Shown here piece after piece: positions 45,505 to 56,399 of a stretch of 64,000 nt of DNA. The first letter of the stretch is position 1, and each line of letters begins with the position of its first letter. The translations under genes were made by a program, and so were the position numbers. Origin of the DNA: Toxorhynchites rutilus septentrionalis (taxonomy: Eukaryota > Arthropoda > Insecta > Diptera > Culicidae); contig NC_073745.1 of the NCBI RefSeq assembly GCF_029784135.1, forward strand, positions 237,245,664 to 237,309,663, in the 5' to 3' direction. The notes beneath the pieces were generated by a model, which was not told where the DNA came from, made no database searches, and was given only the letters and a program-made list of their open reading frames with translations.

Positions 45505-46810
45505 CAGGGTTTTCCATTTCGGGCTTCCGAAAGTATACAGCCCTGCGCTGACAACCGTTTGACATAGCTGTCAACCAAAGCGTCATATCGTTAGTTGAAT
45601 GTCTGCCATTTTACAATATGGATCGTTTTAGCATCGCACAACGTGTTAATTTTGTTAAAATATACTATAAAAATGATGAAAAACCGGCAAATGATTTTCG
45701 AGCATTACGGACGGATTTTGGTCGTCCTGGACGGCGTACAGAGCACACAATCGCTAATGTAGTGCGTAAATTCGAACAAACTGGATCCGTAGCGGATATT
45801 GTGAAACCTGTGCATCATCGTAATGTGCGTTCGGCCGAAAATATTGCTGCTGTTGCTGCCAGTGTGGAGGATGACCCGAATGTTTCGATTCCACGGCGTG
45901 CTCAGCAATTGGGCTTGTCAAACACATCATTGTGGTGAATTTTGCATTTGGACTTGCACCTACATCCATATAAAGTCCAACTGGTACAAAAATTAGAGCG
46001 GGGTGACCATGGAATGCGTCGGGCATACGTCGATTGGGTGAACGAACAACAGCAGCAAAATGCTGAATTTTCGCATCAAATTTTCTTCAGCGATGAGGCA
46101 CATTTCGAGCTCGGTGGCTATGTGAACACTCAAAATTTCCGTATATTCCGCTAATTTCCGCTCAGAAACTCCACACGTGATTGTTGAGAGGCCATTGCAT
46201 CCGCCAAAGTCACTGTTTGATGCGCATTATGGTCTGGTGGAGTCATCGGGCCGTATTTCTTTGAAAATAAGGACGGCGAGACGGTAACTGTGAATGGTGA
46301 GCGCTATGGCCGCATGTTAACCGATTTTTTTTTGCCACAAATTGAAGATATGGATACGGATGGTTTCAGCAGGACGGCGCCACGTACCACACAACACGAC
46401 CGAACATGGCCATATTGTGAACGAAATTTGAGGGACGCATAATTTCGCGTTTTGGTGATGCCAATTGGCCGTCCAGATCATGCGATTTGAACCCGCTAGA
46501 CTTTTTTTTGTGGGGTTTTGCGAAAGACCGTGTCTATGCCAACTCTCCGCAAACTCTTGAACATTTGAAAGACAACATTCGTGAAGTTATGACCGAGATA
46601 CCGCCCCATATGTGCCGAAAAGTCATCGAAAATTACCTGTTCCTGATCAAGGTGTGCGAGGAAGCCCAAGGTGGACATTTGAATGATGTTGTATTTCACA
46701 CATAATGGCATAAACCAAACTTAAATTTGAAATAAAAGTTTCATCGAAATTCGAATTCTAAGTGTGTTTTATTTCAATTTACTTTCGGAATTTAAAGTTG
46801 GAAAACCCTG
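45505..46810 (+). mobile_element. mariner-like element, full length, dead
   Basis: CAGGGTTTTCCA at the left is inverted at the right (TGGAAAACCCTG), and an inner TTCCGAAAGTA is also paired. TA flanks both ends (45503-45504, 46811-46812), the target duplication of IS630/Tc1/mariner elements. It encloses one decayed transposase gene. Confidence 0.93.
45618..46705 (+). pseudogene. mariner-like transposase
   Basis: Starts MDRFSIAQRVNFVKIYYKN with an HTH region, GRPGRRTEHTIANVVRKFEQTGS. A stop at 45936-45938 interrupts the frame, which resumes with the first catalytic Asp in IFFSDEAHFELGG. After frameshifts the second Asp is in FQQDGATYHT (46373-46375) and the third is in SRSCDLNPLDFFLWG (46484-46486). 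Thirty-six codon positions lie between the last two, one of them a TGA. The C-terminal block 46487-46705 (KDRVYANSPQTLEHLKDNIREV) is in a different frame from the start. It cannot make an active enzyme. Confidence 0.92.
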
Positions 46811-47549
46811 TATTTTGTCTCAAACCCCGAGTGTCGCAACTACATGTGGACATTGACATTCGTGATCACGGATTGCGAAATATTTTCTCGTCTAAGCATC
46901 AATATGACTTTCACTTTTACAGGTTCGGTAGTGCCTGACGTCTACAATGAACCTGGTCGAAACTAAACACCTGCACTATCTTCGTGATCGATGATCACGT
47001 TGGCCTATAACCCTTAATTCTTAAATCATGGTAAATATTGTCCGGAAAAATTCGTGCCGATTCTAAGGAAGAAATCAAAAGCATAATTTTTATAGACATA
47101 TATTTATTCGATTATAGATGCTCTGTAGGGTGACAATGGATGTATGAGAAAAATTTCATCATCGAATTTAAAAAACCGACCATGTACCTTTTTTTATTGG
47201 CCCAAAAAATGACCTGTGCAAAATTTCAGCTCAATCGGACATGATTTAGGGGTGCCTCAAAGCACTCAAAGTTTAGATTTTTTGGCCACTCAGGCTAAGC
47301 CCCAAAATGTCGATTTTCGGCCAAAATTTTTTTTCGTGATAACACCAGATCTCGACGTTTTATGCATTTTTCTTTTCTTTTCTTTTCAAATGCCTACGGC
47401 CTCAGAAAACCCGCGTAACTCTACGATCGTTCAAAACGAGTCGATGCACTTATTTTACGTTTTCTGGATTCGTAGCCGTAGTTTCTGGAATCTTCACACA
47501 TAAGCTAGTGACAGATGAAGTCCGATGACTGAACTTTGGAGAACACCGG
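46811..47549. other. No gene; repeat-like sequence
   Basis: About 47100-47350 (AGGGTGACAATGG, CCTTTTTTTATTGGCCC, CAAAATTTCAGCTCAATCGGAC) looks like a non-coding interspersed repeat. Ends are not visible. Confidence 0.35.
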
Positions 47550-47657
47550 CTACCTTCGGGACAGGCACTACTGTACTCTAGCATACGTGGTGACAACGTT
47601 CCACACCATCGTGGAGTTGGCTTCCTGCTCAGTGTGCGGACCCACGCGGCAACAATC
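47550..47657 (+). pseudogene. Non-LTR endonuclease fragment (RTE-like)
   Basis: A 36-codon stretch reads GQALLYSSIRGDNVPHHRGVGFLLS, the conserved internal block of the APE-type endonuclease of RTE-like and related non-LTR elements. The frame closes on both sides and nothing further of the element is recognised. Confidence 0.55.
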
Positions 47658-48199
47658 ATGATTGGGGCTATCTTTTTATCGGAGAAATCCGTCTACGCGT
47701 AGCGCGGGTTCAAAGGAGATAAGAATAGCTCGGTCCGGAGGGAAAAAGATAAAGCCCGTCGTCGGTGCTCTCGTCTTCCGCGTTTCTCAATCGCTCGGTA
47801 GTAGTTTTCCGGCTCACTTGTTCGCCCAGTAAAGCCGACGCTACACGATGCTACGAACACCCCCGAATGTTGGACGTTCGATGGTTTGACGAATCGTGTA
47901 GTCATCGAAGAGCTATAAACCTCCAATGTCGATCATCGAATATTCGCGTTGGAAGGTAATCCGTCCGTTGTAGATTTTTTGACACGAGTCAGGATTTTCG
48001 TCATTCGACACTTGTTCGCGACCGACAGCGCGAATGTGGAGCAAGTGTCCCATGAAGTAGATTCCCATGTCCATCCCTATCCTTATTTCCATCCAATCCA
48101 CTCCCCACCCATCATAAATGCAATGTGCGGTGCATTACACAACCACAACCAACAGCGAAAACATCAAACGCATACATCTAAACAAGTGCAAACGGAACG
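47658..48199. other. No recognisable gene
   Basis: Higher GC than its surroundings, with one open frame (47949-48218) without motifs. Possibly part of the same decayed unit as 48469-49042. Confidence 0.3.
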
Positions 48200-48357
48200 G
48201 TCATTGAACGTATTCTGAGTGACAAGCTCTAGAACACGCATGTCCACAGTGCAAATCGGAGAAAATTTCTTTGACGAAAAAATCCCCGGCCAGACTGGGA
48301 ATCGAACCCGAACCCCCGACATGAGAGGTGTGACGCTTACCACTCGACCACGGGAGC
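48200..48357 (-). mobile_element. tRNA-derived SINE, family B, 3'-truncated copy
   Basis: Reads on the minus strand TGCTCCCGTGGTCGAGTGG with box B GGTTCGATTCCC, TTTTTTCGTCAAAGAAATTT and GCACTGTGGACATGCGT, matching the first ~160 bp of the copy at 40704. The tail is missing. Confidence 0.8.
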
Positions 48358-48468
48358 ACAAAAGCTGCAACCAGCGAAATCTCTCGCTGATCTCCGTTGA
48401 TGACTACTCTCGTAATTGTCGGCAGTGCCGTTCGCTTCCAGCTATATAGAGTGGGAGTTTCTGCAGAT

Positions 48469-49042
48469 ATGAGAGACAATGTTTCGCTAGACATCGAAAA
48501 GGGAACAGAATCGTTATTCGCAGCACAGCTTGCGAACAATAATGTTGAGAAGTTCATATTTCATTCTGCACATCCTTCGTCGAAGCGATCGTAAAGAAGC
48601 CCTATGTCGATTACTTTCTTGACAGTATCGAAAATGAAAACAAAAAACAGCGGCGTGTGTGTCTCCAGAAATTAGCTTTGTCCGCTGGCAAGGAGGCTTT
48701 CACGTCCGAAACTGACTCTCGAATAGCTCCGTGGCGTTGAGTGAAATAAAGAAGGAATAACAACAGGATAGCAAGAGTTTTCGCTTGAACCCAAAGAAAA
48801 AACGCGATCTAGTGCTGGGAATGCTGTGTCGGATGGCGTACAAATAACATCCACGCACAGACGAGAAAATATCGGAGGATCTTTCCGACCGACGGACTAG
48901 GTGGAAATGGATGTTTCTGAAGATATACGGTGATATACCGATTCCACGATACTACTTTATCGGTGCGAACGTTGACACCTACCAGCAACTTGAAACTCAC
49001 GCCTTCATCGATGACCGTGACGAGGCACGCGTCACGTTGTAA
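48469..49042 (+). pseudogene. Unidentified decayed protein-coding sequence
   Basis: Three blocks have strongly coding-like composition but lie in different frames or are cut by stops: MRDNVSLDIEKGTESLFAAQ (48469-48590), KKPYVDYFLDSIENENKKQRR (about 48593-48740), and KKRDLVLGMLCRMAYK then, after a stop, WKWMFLKIYGDIPIPRYYFIG to TAA at 49040-49042. I do not recognise the family. It could be a processed pseudogene or cargo of a mobile element; the next Helitron-like copy starts 22 bp downstream. Confidence 0.35.
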
Positions 49043-49064
49043 AAAAAGAGAAAAGTAGGAAAAA

Positions 49065-50935
49065 CAGGAAGTGGGTTATATCTATGGTATAACCGCAAGG
49101 GTGACGTAGGACTATCGTTGATTTAGAGATCATTTGTATGAAGTTGAATCTGAATTCATTCTGAATGAATGAATATTTGGAGAACTTCGAAAACGAGAGC
49201 GTTACGTTGGAGGCACAAGGTTTTATGCATTCAATATTGGATACGGAAATATCCTACTGATGGGGAAGAATAATCTTCAGAAGCTATCCTGTTAATAACG
49301 ATTGATTGAAAAATCACAAAACCAAATGTATTTGGTCACAGTGTTACATGGATAGAAAACATTAAAATAAACTCTTTCATATGAATGTAATTTTAAATTC
49401 CCAGAGGAACTGGCAGATTATTTTCAGTGACGATTAGATATTTCCACATTTTCCTCGATACTGGAAGCCCACCAGGGGTTAATGCTAACTCGATAACCAT
49501 CTGTTAATAGCACTTGATTGAAACATATTTGGTCACAGTGTTACATGGATAGAAAACATTCAAATAAACTCTTTCACATGAATGTATTTTTAAATTCCTA
49601 GAGGAACTGACAGATTATTTTCCGAATCTTTCTCGATGCTGAACGGCATCCAAACGGAAAGAATTCCGTGCGTGTATGTGTATGTGTAGCGGCTGCTTCG
49701 ATGGTCACCTTCTCTTCTCCTGAAGGATCGGCTTCTCTGTGTTCCCTCACAGTTTCAAACAAACTGCTTGCGTTTCAGGGCAGTTCTCGATCCTTCGCCG
49801 TCCAGCACCCTCAGCAACGATGTTGTTTTGTCGATGTCCTCACGAAAAATGAATGCGTCTCACAACCAGAATATCGCCTCAGTATGCTTTTTGTGCGTGA
49901 TTGAATCGAGAGAAGGCGTGGTTTACGATGGCAATTTGGAAGGCAAACTAGAGGGGAATGAACTCTCTGAGCTCGGAACTTTCGGCAACTGAGCAATAAT
50001 CGATTGCGGGCGCATACAATATTGGATACGGAAATATCCTACTGATGGGGAAGAATAATCTTCAGAAGCTATCCTGTTAATTGCGATTAATTGAAAAATC
50101 ACAAAACCAAATGTATTTGGTCACAGTGTTACATGGATAGAAAACATCAAAATAAACTCTTTCACATGAATGTATTTTTAAATTCCCAAAGGAACTGGCA
50201 GATTATTTTCAGTAACGATTGGATATTTCCACAGTTTCCTCGATACTGGAAGCCCACCAGTGGTTAATGCTAACTCGATAACCATCTGTTAATAGCACTT
50301 GATTGAAACATATTTGGTCACAGTGTTACATGGATAGAAAACATTCAAATAAACTCTTTCACATAAATGTATTTTTAAATTCCCAGAGGAACTGGCAGAT
50401 TATTTTCCGGATCTTTCTCGATGCTGAATGACATCCAAACGGAAAGAATTCCGCGCGTGTATGTGTGTGTGTGTGTGTAGCGGCTGCTTCGAGATCTTCC
50501 CCGGGAACCGTTTGTGGCATCACTCTCCTCCTGATGGATTCCTTTCTGGCACAAACAGGCTCTTGGTGACACCGTTCATCCGCGCTTTCATGATAAATGA
50601 AGAGCTTCACCACAACAGCGAAAACATGCTCCAATCGCTGTTCAATTAGAACTGAGTGGATTTCCGAGCGGCGCTCGCTTATATACCGATTGGTGATTTC
50701 AATAGCCTATTTTGAAAGCAAATTTAAGACTATTGAAACAAGTTTTTGGATCAGAAAGTAATAAGTATAGAACGCGTAGACATTTTATCTTTCGAATGAA
50801 GTGTTTATCATACCATTTCGTTCAGTTGTTTAGGAGCTATTAACACTCAAAATCTCGGTCTCCGGCGTAACGCTTTCGTTTTCGAAACTTTGATTTTACA
50901 CCCCGGTATAGAAATGAAAGACGTAGTCCTACGTC
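49065..50935 (-). mobile_element. Helitron-like element, copy 6, internally duplicated
   Basis: Minus orientation. The 5' end GACGTAGGACTACGTC is at 50935-50920; the 3' hairpin at 49094-49074 and the flanking GTCCTACGTCACCCTTGCG are nearly identical to copy 5. The 3' half is present twice: 50012-50460 repeats 49230-49680 (shared ATACAATATTGGATACGG, CCCACCAG-GGTTAATGC and GGAACTG-CAGATTATTTTC blocks). A 320-bp foreign stretch (about 49690-50010) lies between them. No replicase frame. Confidence 0.68.
50650..50690 (-). promoter_or_regulatory. Promoter-like core in Helitron-like copy 6
   Basis: TATATAAGCGAGCGCCGC and CCACTCAGTT on the minus strand, identical in order and spacing to copy 5. The 3' flank (AATTGAACAGCGATTGG) is also shared with copy 5. 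Confidence 0.5.
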
Positions 50936-51134
50936 AAAAGGTATAATAAACGCTATTCAGTGTTGGAGACAGGGGAAGTGCATGAGCACCGCCTCCCCCC
51001 GAAGTAGTCACCTTGATGTGGTCCAGGGGGATTCAGGCTACGAGTAGGGAATTTAGTTTTAGTGGGTAATGAGCTCCATACTACATCTGAGGCCACCCGC
51101 CCCAGATAAGGCTGATAGAGCTTCCCTAACCTCT
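50936..51134. other. Possible 3' UTR of a non-LTR element
   Basis: GC-richer stretch (CACCGCCTCCCCCCGAAGT, GAGGCCACCCGCCCCAG) without a reading frame. A retrotransposon UTR is a guess. Confidence 0.25.
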
Positions 51135-51600
51135 TTAGAAAATGGGCTTAGGGACAAAAAATCGCACGAGAAGCCTTAATTGTTCTACTATCACGAAGGA
51201 GGGTGGAATCATAAGAAGTGACTCAGAACAAGCCTGACGACGTAAATTTTGTTTGTTTCCCTTCAATGGAAACTGTTCCAAGCTGACGACAGTCATCAAC
51301 GGAACATTCAAACATGTCAACTTCATTACTTGTAATGTGTTAAAGGTCAGGCCCGTTTCGGTTATTACACTCCCGATTTCTATTAAATGAGAGGAAATGT
51401 AAACGCGGTACACTAACGGGAAGTGCTCGTCGGAAACAATCTGGTTTGCGTGTTTCCGATCAACCAGAACAACTCGCAGTGTGTTTGGTCTAACCTTTGA
51501 AATTTCAGTCACAGAGTTTTTTGCATTAGGTTTAGGCCGGAAGAAAACAAACCCCCGGGGCAGTTCCAGGTACATCTTCTGAATAGACCTTGACACGTGA
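51135..51600 (-). pseudogene. Non-LTR ORF1 (nucleocapsid-like) fragment
   Basis: Minus-strand frame with LPRGFVFFRPKPNAKN, ISKVRPNTLRVVLVDRKHANQIV and VYRVYISSHLIEI. This resembles the ORF1 proteins of Jockey/LOA-group elements, where this region precedes the CCHC knuckles. The knuckles are not found, and after about 51300 the similarity is hard to follow. ORF1 proteins bind element RNA. The fragment has no ORF2 next to it. Confidence 0.5.
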
Positions 51601-52019
51601 GCGGAAACAACAGGGGGGAAGTCGAGTGCGAGAATTAAGTGGGGAGGGAAACGACAGGGCGAGAAGCTGAAGATGAGAGTAAGAAGCCGAAAAGAAAGGC
51701 TCAGCGGGAGCGGAGACAAAAGAAGGGTGAGGCGAAATCGAAGGTGGATGGGGGGGTTAGATGATAGAGATGAGAGGTTTGTGAATTTTTATAGGAGGGC
51801 TTGATAGAATGAGTTTAACCGTCCCCGGGAAACTTTTTCCGTTTTAGAAACGCGTTTGATTGTTTTGCTGTTTCTTAAAAGAACGAAATGGACTCATTGC
51901 TGCCCAAATATGCGTGGCTAACATAACCACCAACACCACACAGTGATGAGAAATGCTCATACCTTTGCAAGATTATGAACCCATTGCACAATGGACTAGT
52001 AGGTGCATTTAAGTGGAAG
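51601..52019. other. No recognisable gene
   Basis: Purine-rich stretch (51650-51760) then AT-rich sequence. Nothing recognised. Confidence 0.4.
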
Positions 52020-52139
52020 TTGGCAATTAGAGCTCGACATTTATTCTGTAGACAAAAACTGTCTTCGACAAAGTACAGACATATATGTAGAACAAAGTTT
52101 TTTTTCCTATCTCCTGAAATAACCGATATAGCGGTTTTT

Positions 52140-52670
52140 CTATATTGCGTTAGGGTCACCATGAAAAAAAAACTGTTTTTTGCTCCAACTTTCATATTTC
52201 AAATTCTACATACAAACTGTCTTCGAAGAACTTTCAGTGCTTACTCATACAAATATTTTGCGAAGCAGATTCAATATTTCAACTCTACTCAAAGTTATTG
52301 ATATTTCTGCCCAAAAATATGCTCCCTTCCTTTGTTTTTCATTCTTTCTTTCTTGCAAACATAAAAAATGTTTATTGGCGACATATGAAAGAACATGTTT
52401 TACTCTACATGATGTGAGATTTTCATATATATGTTATTTGTTGTTTTTGAGTAAATTAAAATTGAAATCATGAGTTTTTGGGTGAAAAACCATCAGTAAC
52501 GTTGAGTTGAGATTAAGATATTGACAAATTCTGCATCGCAAAATGTTGGTCTTCATGAGCTCTAGAAGTCGTACGTAGACAATTTTGATGTAGAATTTGA
52601 AATATAAAAAAAAGTTAGAGCAAAAAAATCCGTTTTTTCATGGTTACCCTAATGCAACTTAGATGGAAAG
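52140..52670. repeat. Foldback repeat with ~70-bp diverged arms
   Basis: GTTAGGGTCACCATGAAAAA...TTTTTTGCTC-AACTTTCATATTTCAAATTCTACAT (52149-52213) is inverted at about 52580-52655. Sequence resembling the outer part of the left arm (AAACTGTCTTCGA-AAAGT) recurs after the Tc1-like element at 54170. The Tc1 element may therefore have inserted into a larger copy of this repeat. Confidence 0.6.
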
Positions 52671-52704
52671 CGCTAAAAACAACTTTGTGGAAGATACAGT
52701 GATA

Positions 52705-54146
52705 GACATTCGTTTAGTCGCAAACTATTTTTCCTCAATATTTTCAAAAATAAGTCAATTCTTTGTACAGTTTTGTTCATAAAAGACTATTATTGTTTAT
52801 TTTCATCGAATTCATTCTAAAAAAAAGTATAAATACACTTTTTGTTTTCTAAGTAATTCAAATATGTGGAATCAGGGTGGACATTCGTTTAGCCGCATCC
52901 TAAAATTTCAATTGACCTAAAAATTCAATTGGCATCGAGTCAGACAGCTTTTGAAGTGTTGCCATATAGATTTTAGCCCAACACTCCTAAATTAATGCCT
53001 TGACACTGGAAATGTTGTCAAATTGTCATCCGTTTGCATAGACCATCTCGGCCATGATTCTCCATAGGTTCTCTATGGGATTGCAATCGACTGCAAGTAG
53101 GTCATTCAAGAAGCGGAATGTCCTTCTCGGCAAACCATGCCTTCGATTGCGTGGAAACGTGTATCTATGCATAATCCTGCTGAAAAAACCACATCCTCGG
53201 TAGCTTTATTCTCAATATGGCCAATCAAAACGTCCTCCAGTAATTGAAGATACTTTTCGGAGTTCATTCGAGTGAAAATGAAACAAATGGGAAGCTTGTT
53301 GTGATAGGAAACGGCTTCCCACACTGACAAACTTTCGCCCCCAAAGTTTCGCTTCGATCTCACGACATGCCGTTGACTTAAATTGTACCAATAGCAACTG
53401 TAGCAGTCCGGACCATCCAAATTGAACTTTTTTCGCCGGAAAATACAATATTTCTCCATTCTAGTTTCCATTCCATGTATTGCCGGGCGGAAATGAGATG
53501 GTTCTGCTTATGGGTGGCGGTCAGTTTCGGCTTCCCTTGAAGTTTCTTCTACATGATGTTTGGTGACTCATTCAAGATGCGCGCAATATGCTTCTTCGTT
53601 ACTGGAACAACCGATTCTGCCTTAATGTATGAGCAGGACATCGTTTCCTGGTTGCTTCGTGTCTTTTTCGACCTTTAAGACGCAAAGTAACTTTGGTGTT
53701 CCCATTTGTAGGTCGTTATATCCCATATTTCTGACACTATTTAGAGAAATTCCGTACCACTTTCTCATATCGAACAATTTTTGTTACGATCGAGCGATTA
53801 GAAAACTTTTGTTCACTGAATATCTTTATTATTTTCCGCCCCTCTTCCGTCAATAGAACACCTTTCGCCATTCCTTTAAATTTTACGTAAATCACTAATC
53901 TGACCAACTTCTTACGTTGCACATCTAATATTTATCTTGTAAATTGAACATCCCCAAGTATTCTTTCAAAAAACACAGATAAAGGCTTGGTGATTATGCG
54001 AAAACTCGATTTTTATTCCCCTTCGGCTAAACGTATGTCGGAAAAAACGGAAAAAACAACGTTTGAATGTTTATATCCACCGATGCCGCCTAATTGTTTC
54101 GTAAGTGTTTCATGATTTTTTTTTCAAGTGCGGCTAAACGAATGTC
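52705..54146 (-). mobile_element. Tc1-like element with IR/DR termini
   Basis: The outer ends GACATTCGTTTAGTCGCA (52705-52722) and TGCGGCTAAACGAATGTC (54129-54146) are inverted and flanked by TA. The same 18-bp motif is repeated inside each terminus (52880-52897 and, with two changes, 54022-54039). Two direct repeats within each inverted terminus is the IR/DR arrangement of some Tc1-like elements such as Sleeping Beauty. A decayed transposase lies between. Confidence 0.85.
52960..53871 (-). pseudogene. Tc1-like transposase
   Basis: Starts MAKGVLLTEEGRKIIKIF with SNRSIVTKIVRYEKVVRNF, an HTH that binds the termini. The catalytic part is seen at 53106-53471: KKFNLDGPDCYSCYW, RNFGGESLSVWEAVSY, KLPICFIFTRMNSEKYLQLLEDVLI. 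The motif NPIENLWRIMAEMVYANG near the C-terminus (about 53035-53090) is in another frame. Several stops and frameshifts, and loss of the Asp in the first catalytic motif (SGEKKF where SDEKKF is usual), make it inactive. Confidence 0.88.
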
Positions 54147-54698
54147 TATATGCTCTTGAAAAAAACTGTCTTCGATAAAGTTATTACATATGATGGAGCG
54201 CTAATTTCAATGTTGTAGGGTTACCAAAACTTTAGGTTAAATAAAAAATCTAACTTTCTTATCTCTATATATGGAGATAAACATAGTTTGAATAGATAAC
54301 ATCATATTAAAAATCATCGGGAAAAAGTTAACTTGTTCTTAACACTTCTATACTCGCGCATTGGTCTGTCAGACCGAGAAATCAATAATTCGTTAATTTC
54401 TCAGAAAATATCAACACTGAACTTTGCGATTCTCTCTAGCTTCGTTATTCATCGTTCGTCATCGTTTAGCGTATCGCATGTGTTGGTATAAAGGGGACGT
54501 GTTAAAAGACAACCCGGAACCTACGGCCAGCTCGAAGAAGGCTAACAGCTCAGCTTTCCCACCCGACCTCTCTTAAGCGATTGGCTTAAGCGCCACCTCT
54601 TTCGAGGACCAATCGCCGCGTTAGTTGCCCAGCTAGAGGCCTGACAGGCAGGCCTAAATTGTATCCTTTTATCAGGATCGGGGGACGATCGAGCACCC
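54147..54698. other. No recognisable gene
   Basis: Continuation of the flanking repeat, then a GC-richer stretch with TATAAAGGGG near 54487 and CTCTTAAGCGATTGGCTTAAG. It could be part of an LTR, but no partner copy is in the window. Confidence 0.3.
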
Positions 54699-54793
54699 GT
54701 GCACCCGTGGCCGAGTGGTTAGCGTCCCACACTATCATGCCGGGTGTTCGGGTTCGATTCCCGTTCTGGTTGGGGGATTTTTCGTCAAAGACT
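54699..54793 (+). mobile_element. tRNA-derived SINE, family B, head only
   Basis: GTGCACCCGTGGCCGAGTGG to TTTTCGTCAAAGA matches the first ~95 bp of the copy at 40704, then similarity stops. Confidence 0.85.
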
Positions 54794-55717
54794 ATGACTA
54801 TGGTTTTACATATTTCTACATTTATTTGTACATTTACTTTTGCTTAAATTATGGGGACATCACATGTGCACATGGACAAAACTATACAATACAGGGTACC
54901 TGGGGAGTGCGGTGAGGACACAAATTTCCTCACCGACTCCTTCTGCTTGTTTGCGGCGGATTCTCCGCCGGTTGGTAGCTTCCAGCGGGTCCGTTGGAGG
55001 CGCGAGGGTACGGCGCAGCCTTTTCTCCGACGTGTTGGGTTCGCCGGGTTTCGCCAAGAAAGGAATTTCCCTAACAGTGTAAGCCAACGGAATATCGTTA
55101 GCATATTATAGTCCGTTAATTGCACAAATTTACCTGTTGTTTTATTAGCTCTTTTAAATTAATTGAGCGTTTATTTGTTTAATCAATAACAATGATCACA
55201 CTGAAACAATTCGAATTTATTATCACAAAGACTCCACGTTATAAAGAAAACTTACAATTAACCGATCGCGAACAAAACGCACAATGGTTCCGCGATGTCG
55301 GACAGTTCTAAGTAAAATGGTCGAAGAACATTGTAGTCCTCAGATAAACCGCAGGGTATCTCGCGATTCAGAGCTCAAGCTCAGCCGAAGATAATTTCCC
55401 CAAAGCATCACCTTGTGTGCATCTTGCTTCGACCAACTATCCTTAGATACAGCCTTCTCATTTCCCTCCCCAAACTCAAGGCCACGAAAGTAAGCGCTGC
55501 GCTAGCAGACACTCATTGGCCGAACAACTTTGGCGATTGAGCTTTCGCCCTGCTCCAGGGAGGTGGGATGGGAAATCTAAGATCTTAAGTATACTTTCTG
55601 GAGTATCTTTTAGTTTACTTTCGGTTGTGACTTAGTGGAGGTACACTGTAAATGTTTCAGTGTGAGTTTTTGAATTTAAATATTTATATTTGAATAATTA
55701 CTAACTATCCTAACCAA
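54794..55717. other. No gene; GC-richer block possibly from an LTR
   Basis: 54890-55090 and 55300-55570 are GC-richer with overlapping short frames on both strands, a sign of composition and not of genes. A partner LTR is not present. Confidence 0.25.
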
Positions 55718-55749
55718 TAAATAAATAAATAAGTATATAAATAAATGAA

Positions 55750-55800
<51 letters not shown>

Positions 55801-55802
55801 AC
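55718..55802. repeat. (AAAT)n microsatellite
   Basis: Long AAAT/ATAA run with few interruptions. Confidence 0.97.
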
Positions 55803-55818
55803 AACACTCAATAAATAT

Positions 55819-55893
55819 GCACACCAATAATAAATAAGTAAATAAATAATCCAAAAATATCACATGATGAAAACAGTTGTGGCAACTGTTACA
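55819..55893. repeat. 75-bp direct repeat, left copy
   Basis: Identical over 75 bp to 62103-62177. It begins GCACACCAATAATAAATAAG and ends GTGGCAACTGTTACA. It bounds a 6.3-kb block of mobile DNA. Confidence 0.95.
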
Positions 55894-55909
55894 TCACTCC
55901 ATGCTTTAG

Positions 55910-55951
55910 TTACGAAAATTTAGTTGAATTGATTCAACTAAATTTTCGTAA
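55910..55951. repeat. Perfect palindrome, 20-bp arms
   Basis: TTACGAAAATTTAGTTGAAT followed by TG and the exact inverse. It would extrude as a hairpin with a 2-nt loop. Confidence 0.9.
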
Positions 55952-55998
55952 GGGGATTCCTTACTTCCAAAATATTGTAAGAAACAAAACCGAATTAT

Positions 55999-56270
55999 GA
56001 CGGCGCCAGTGGTTGTATGGTTAGCGTAACAGCCTCACAATCCGATTGGCCTGGGTTCAATCCCAGCTGGCGTCGTTGGGATTTTCTGAGGCGAAAAATC
56101 TCTGGTTACGTCTTCCTTCGGAGCGGAAGTAAAAGAAGTTGGCCCGGCTCATGAGTTGTTGAGTCTGATAGGTAGGAACAGGTGGAGTCGCCTCCCTGAT
56201 GTCGGTGATTGGCACTAAAGTGGCGGAAATAGGCCGACGAAAAATAAGCGAAGATAAAAAAAAAAAAAAA
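55999..56270 (+). mobile_element. tRNA-derived SINE, family A, full-length copy 2
   Basis: Starts GACGGCGCCAGTGGTTG, has box A-like GGTTAGCGTAACAG and box B-like GGTTCAATCCC, a ~190-bp body and a poly-A tail. AAAACCGAATTAT flanks both sides (55986-55998 and 56271-56283). Confidence 0.93.
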
Positions 56271-56399
56271 AAAACCGAATTATAGATTAACTATTGTCAT
56301 CACAAATATTGATGCGATTCGGGGTCATATGTGTTCATCATCAGCAAGCTGACTCCTCCTCTGTTTACAGTCTACGTCCCATCATAGGTCGTATCTGCC

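Noticed and set aside
54840..55125. Four overlapping frames on both strands
   Set aside because: GC-richer composition leaves all frames open; no motif in any of them.
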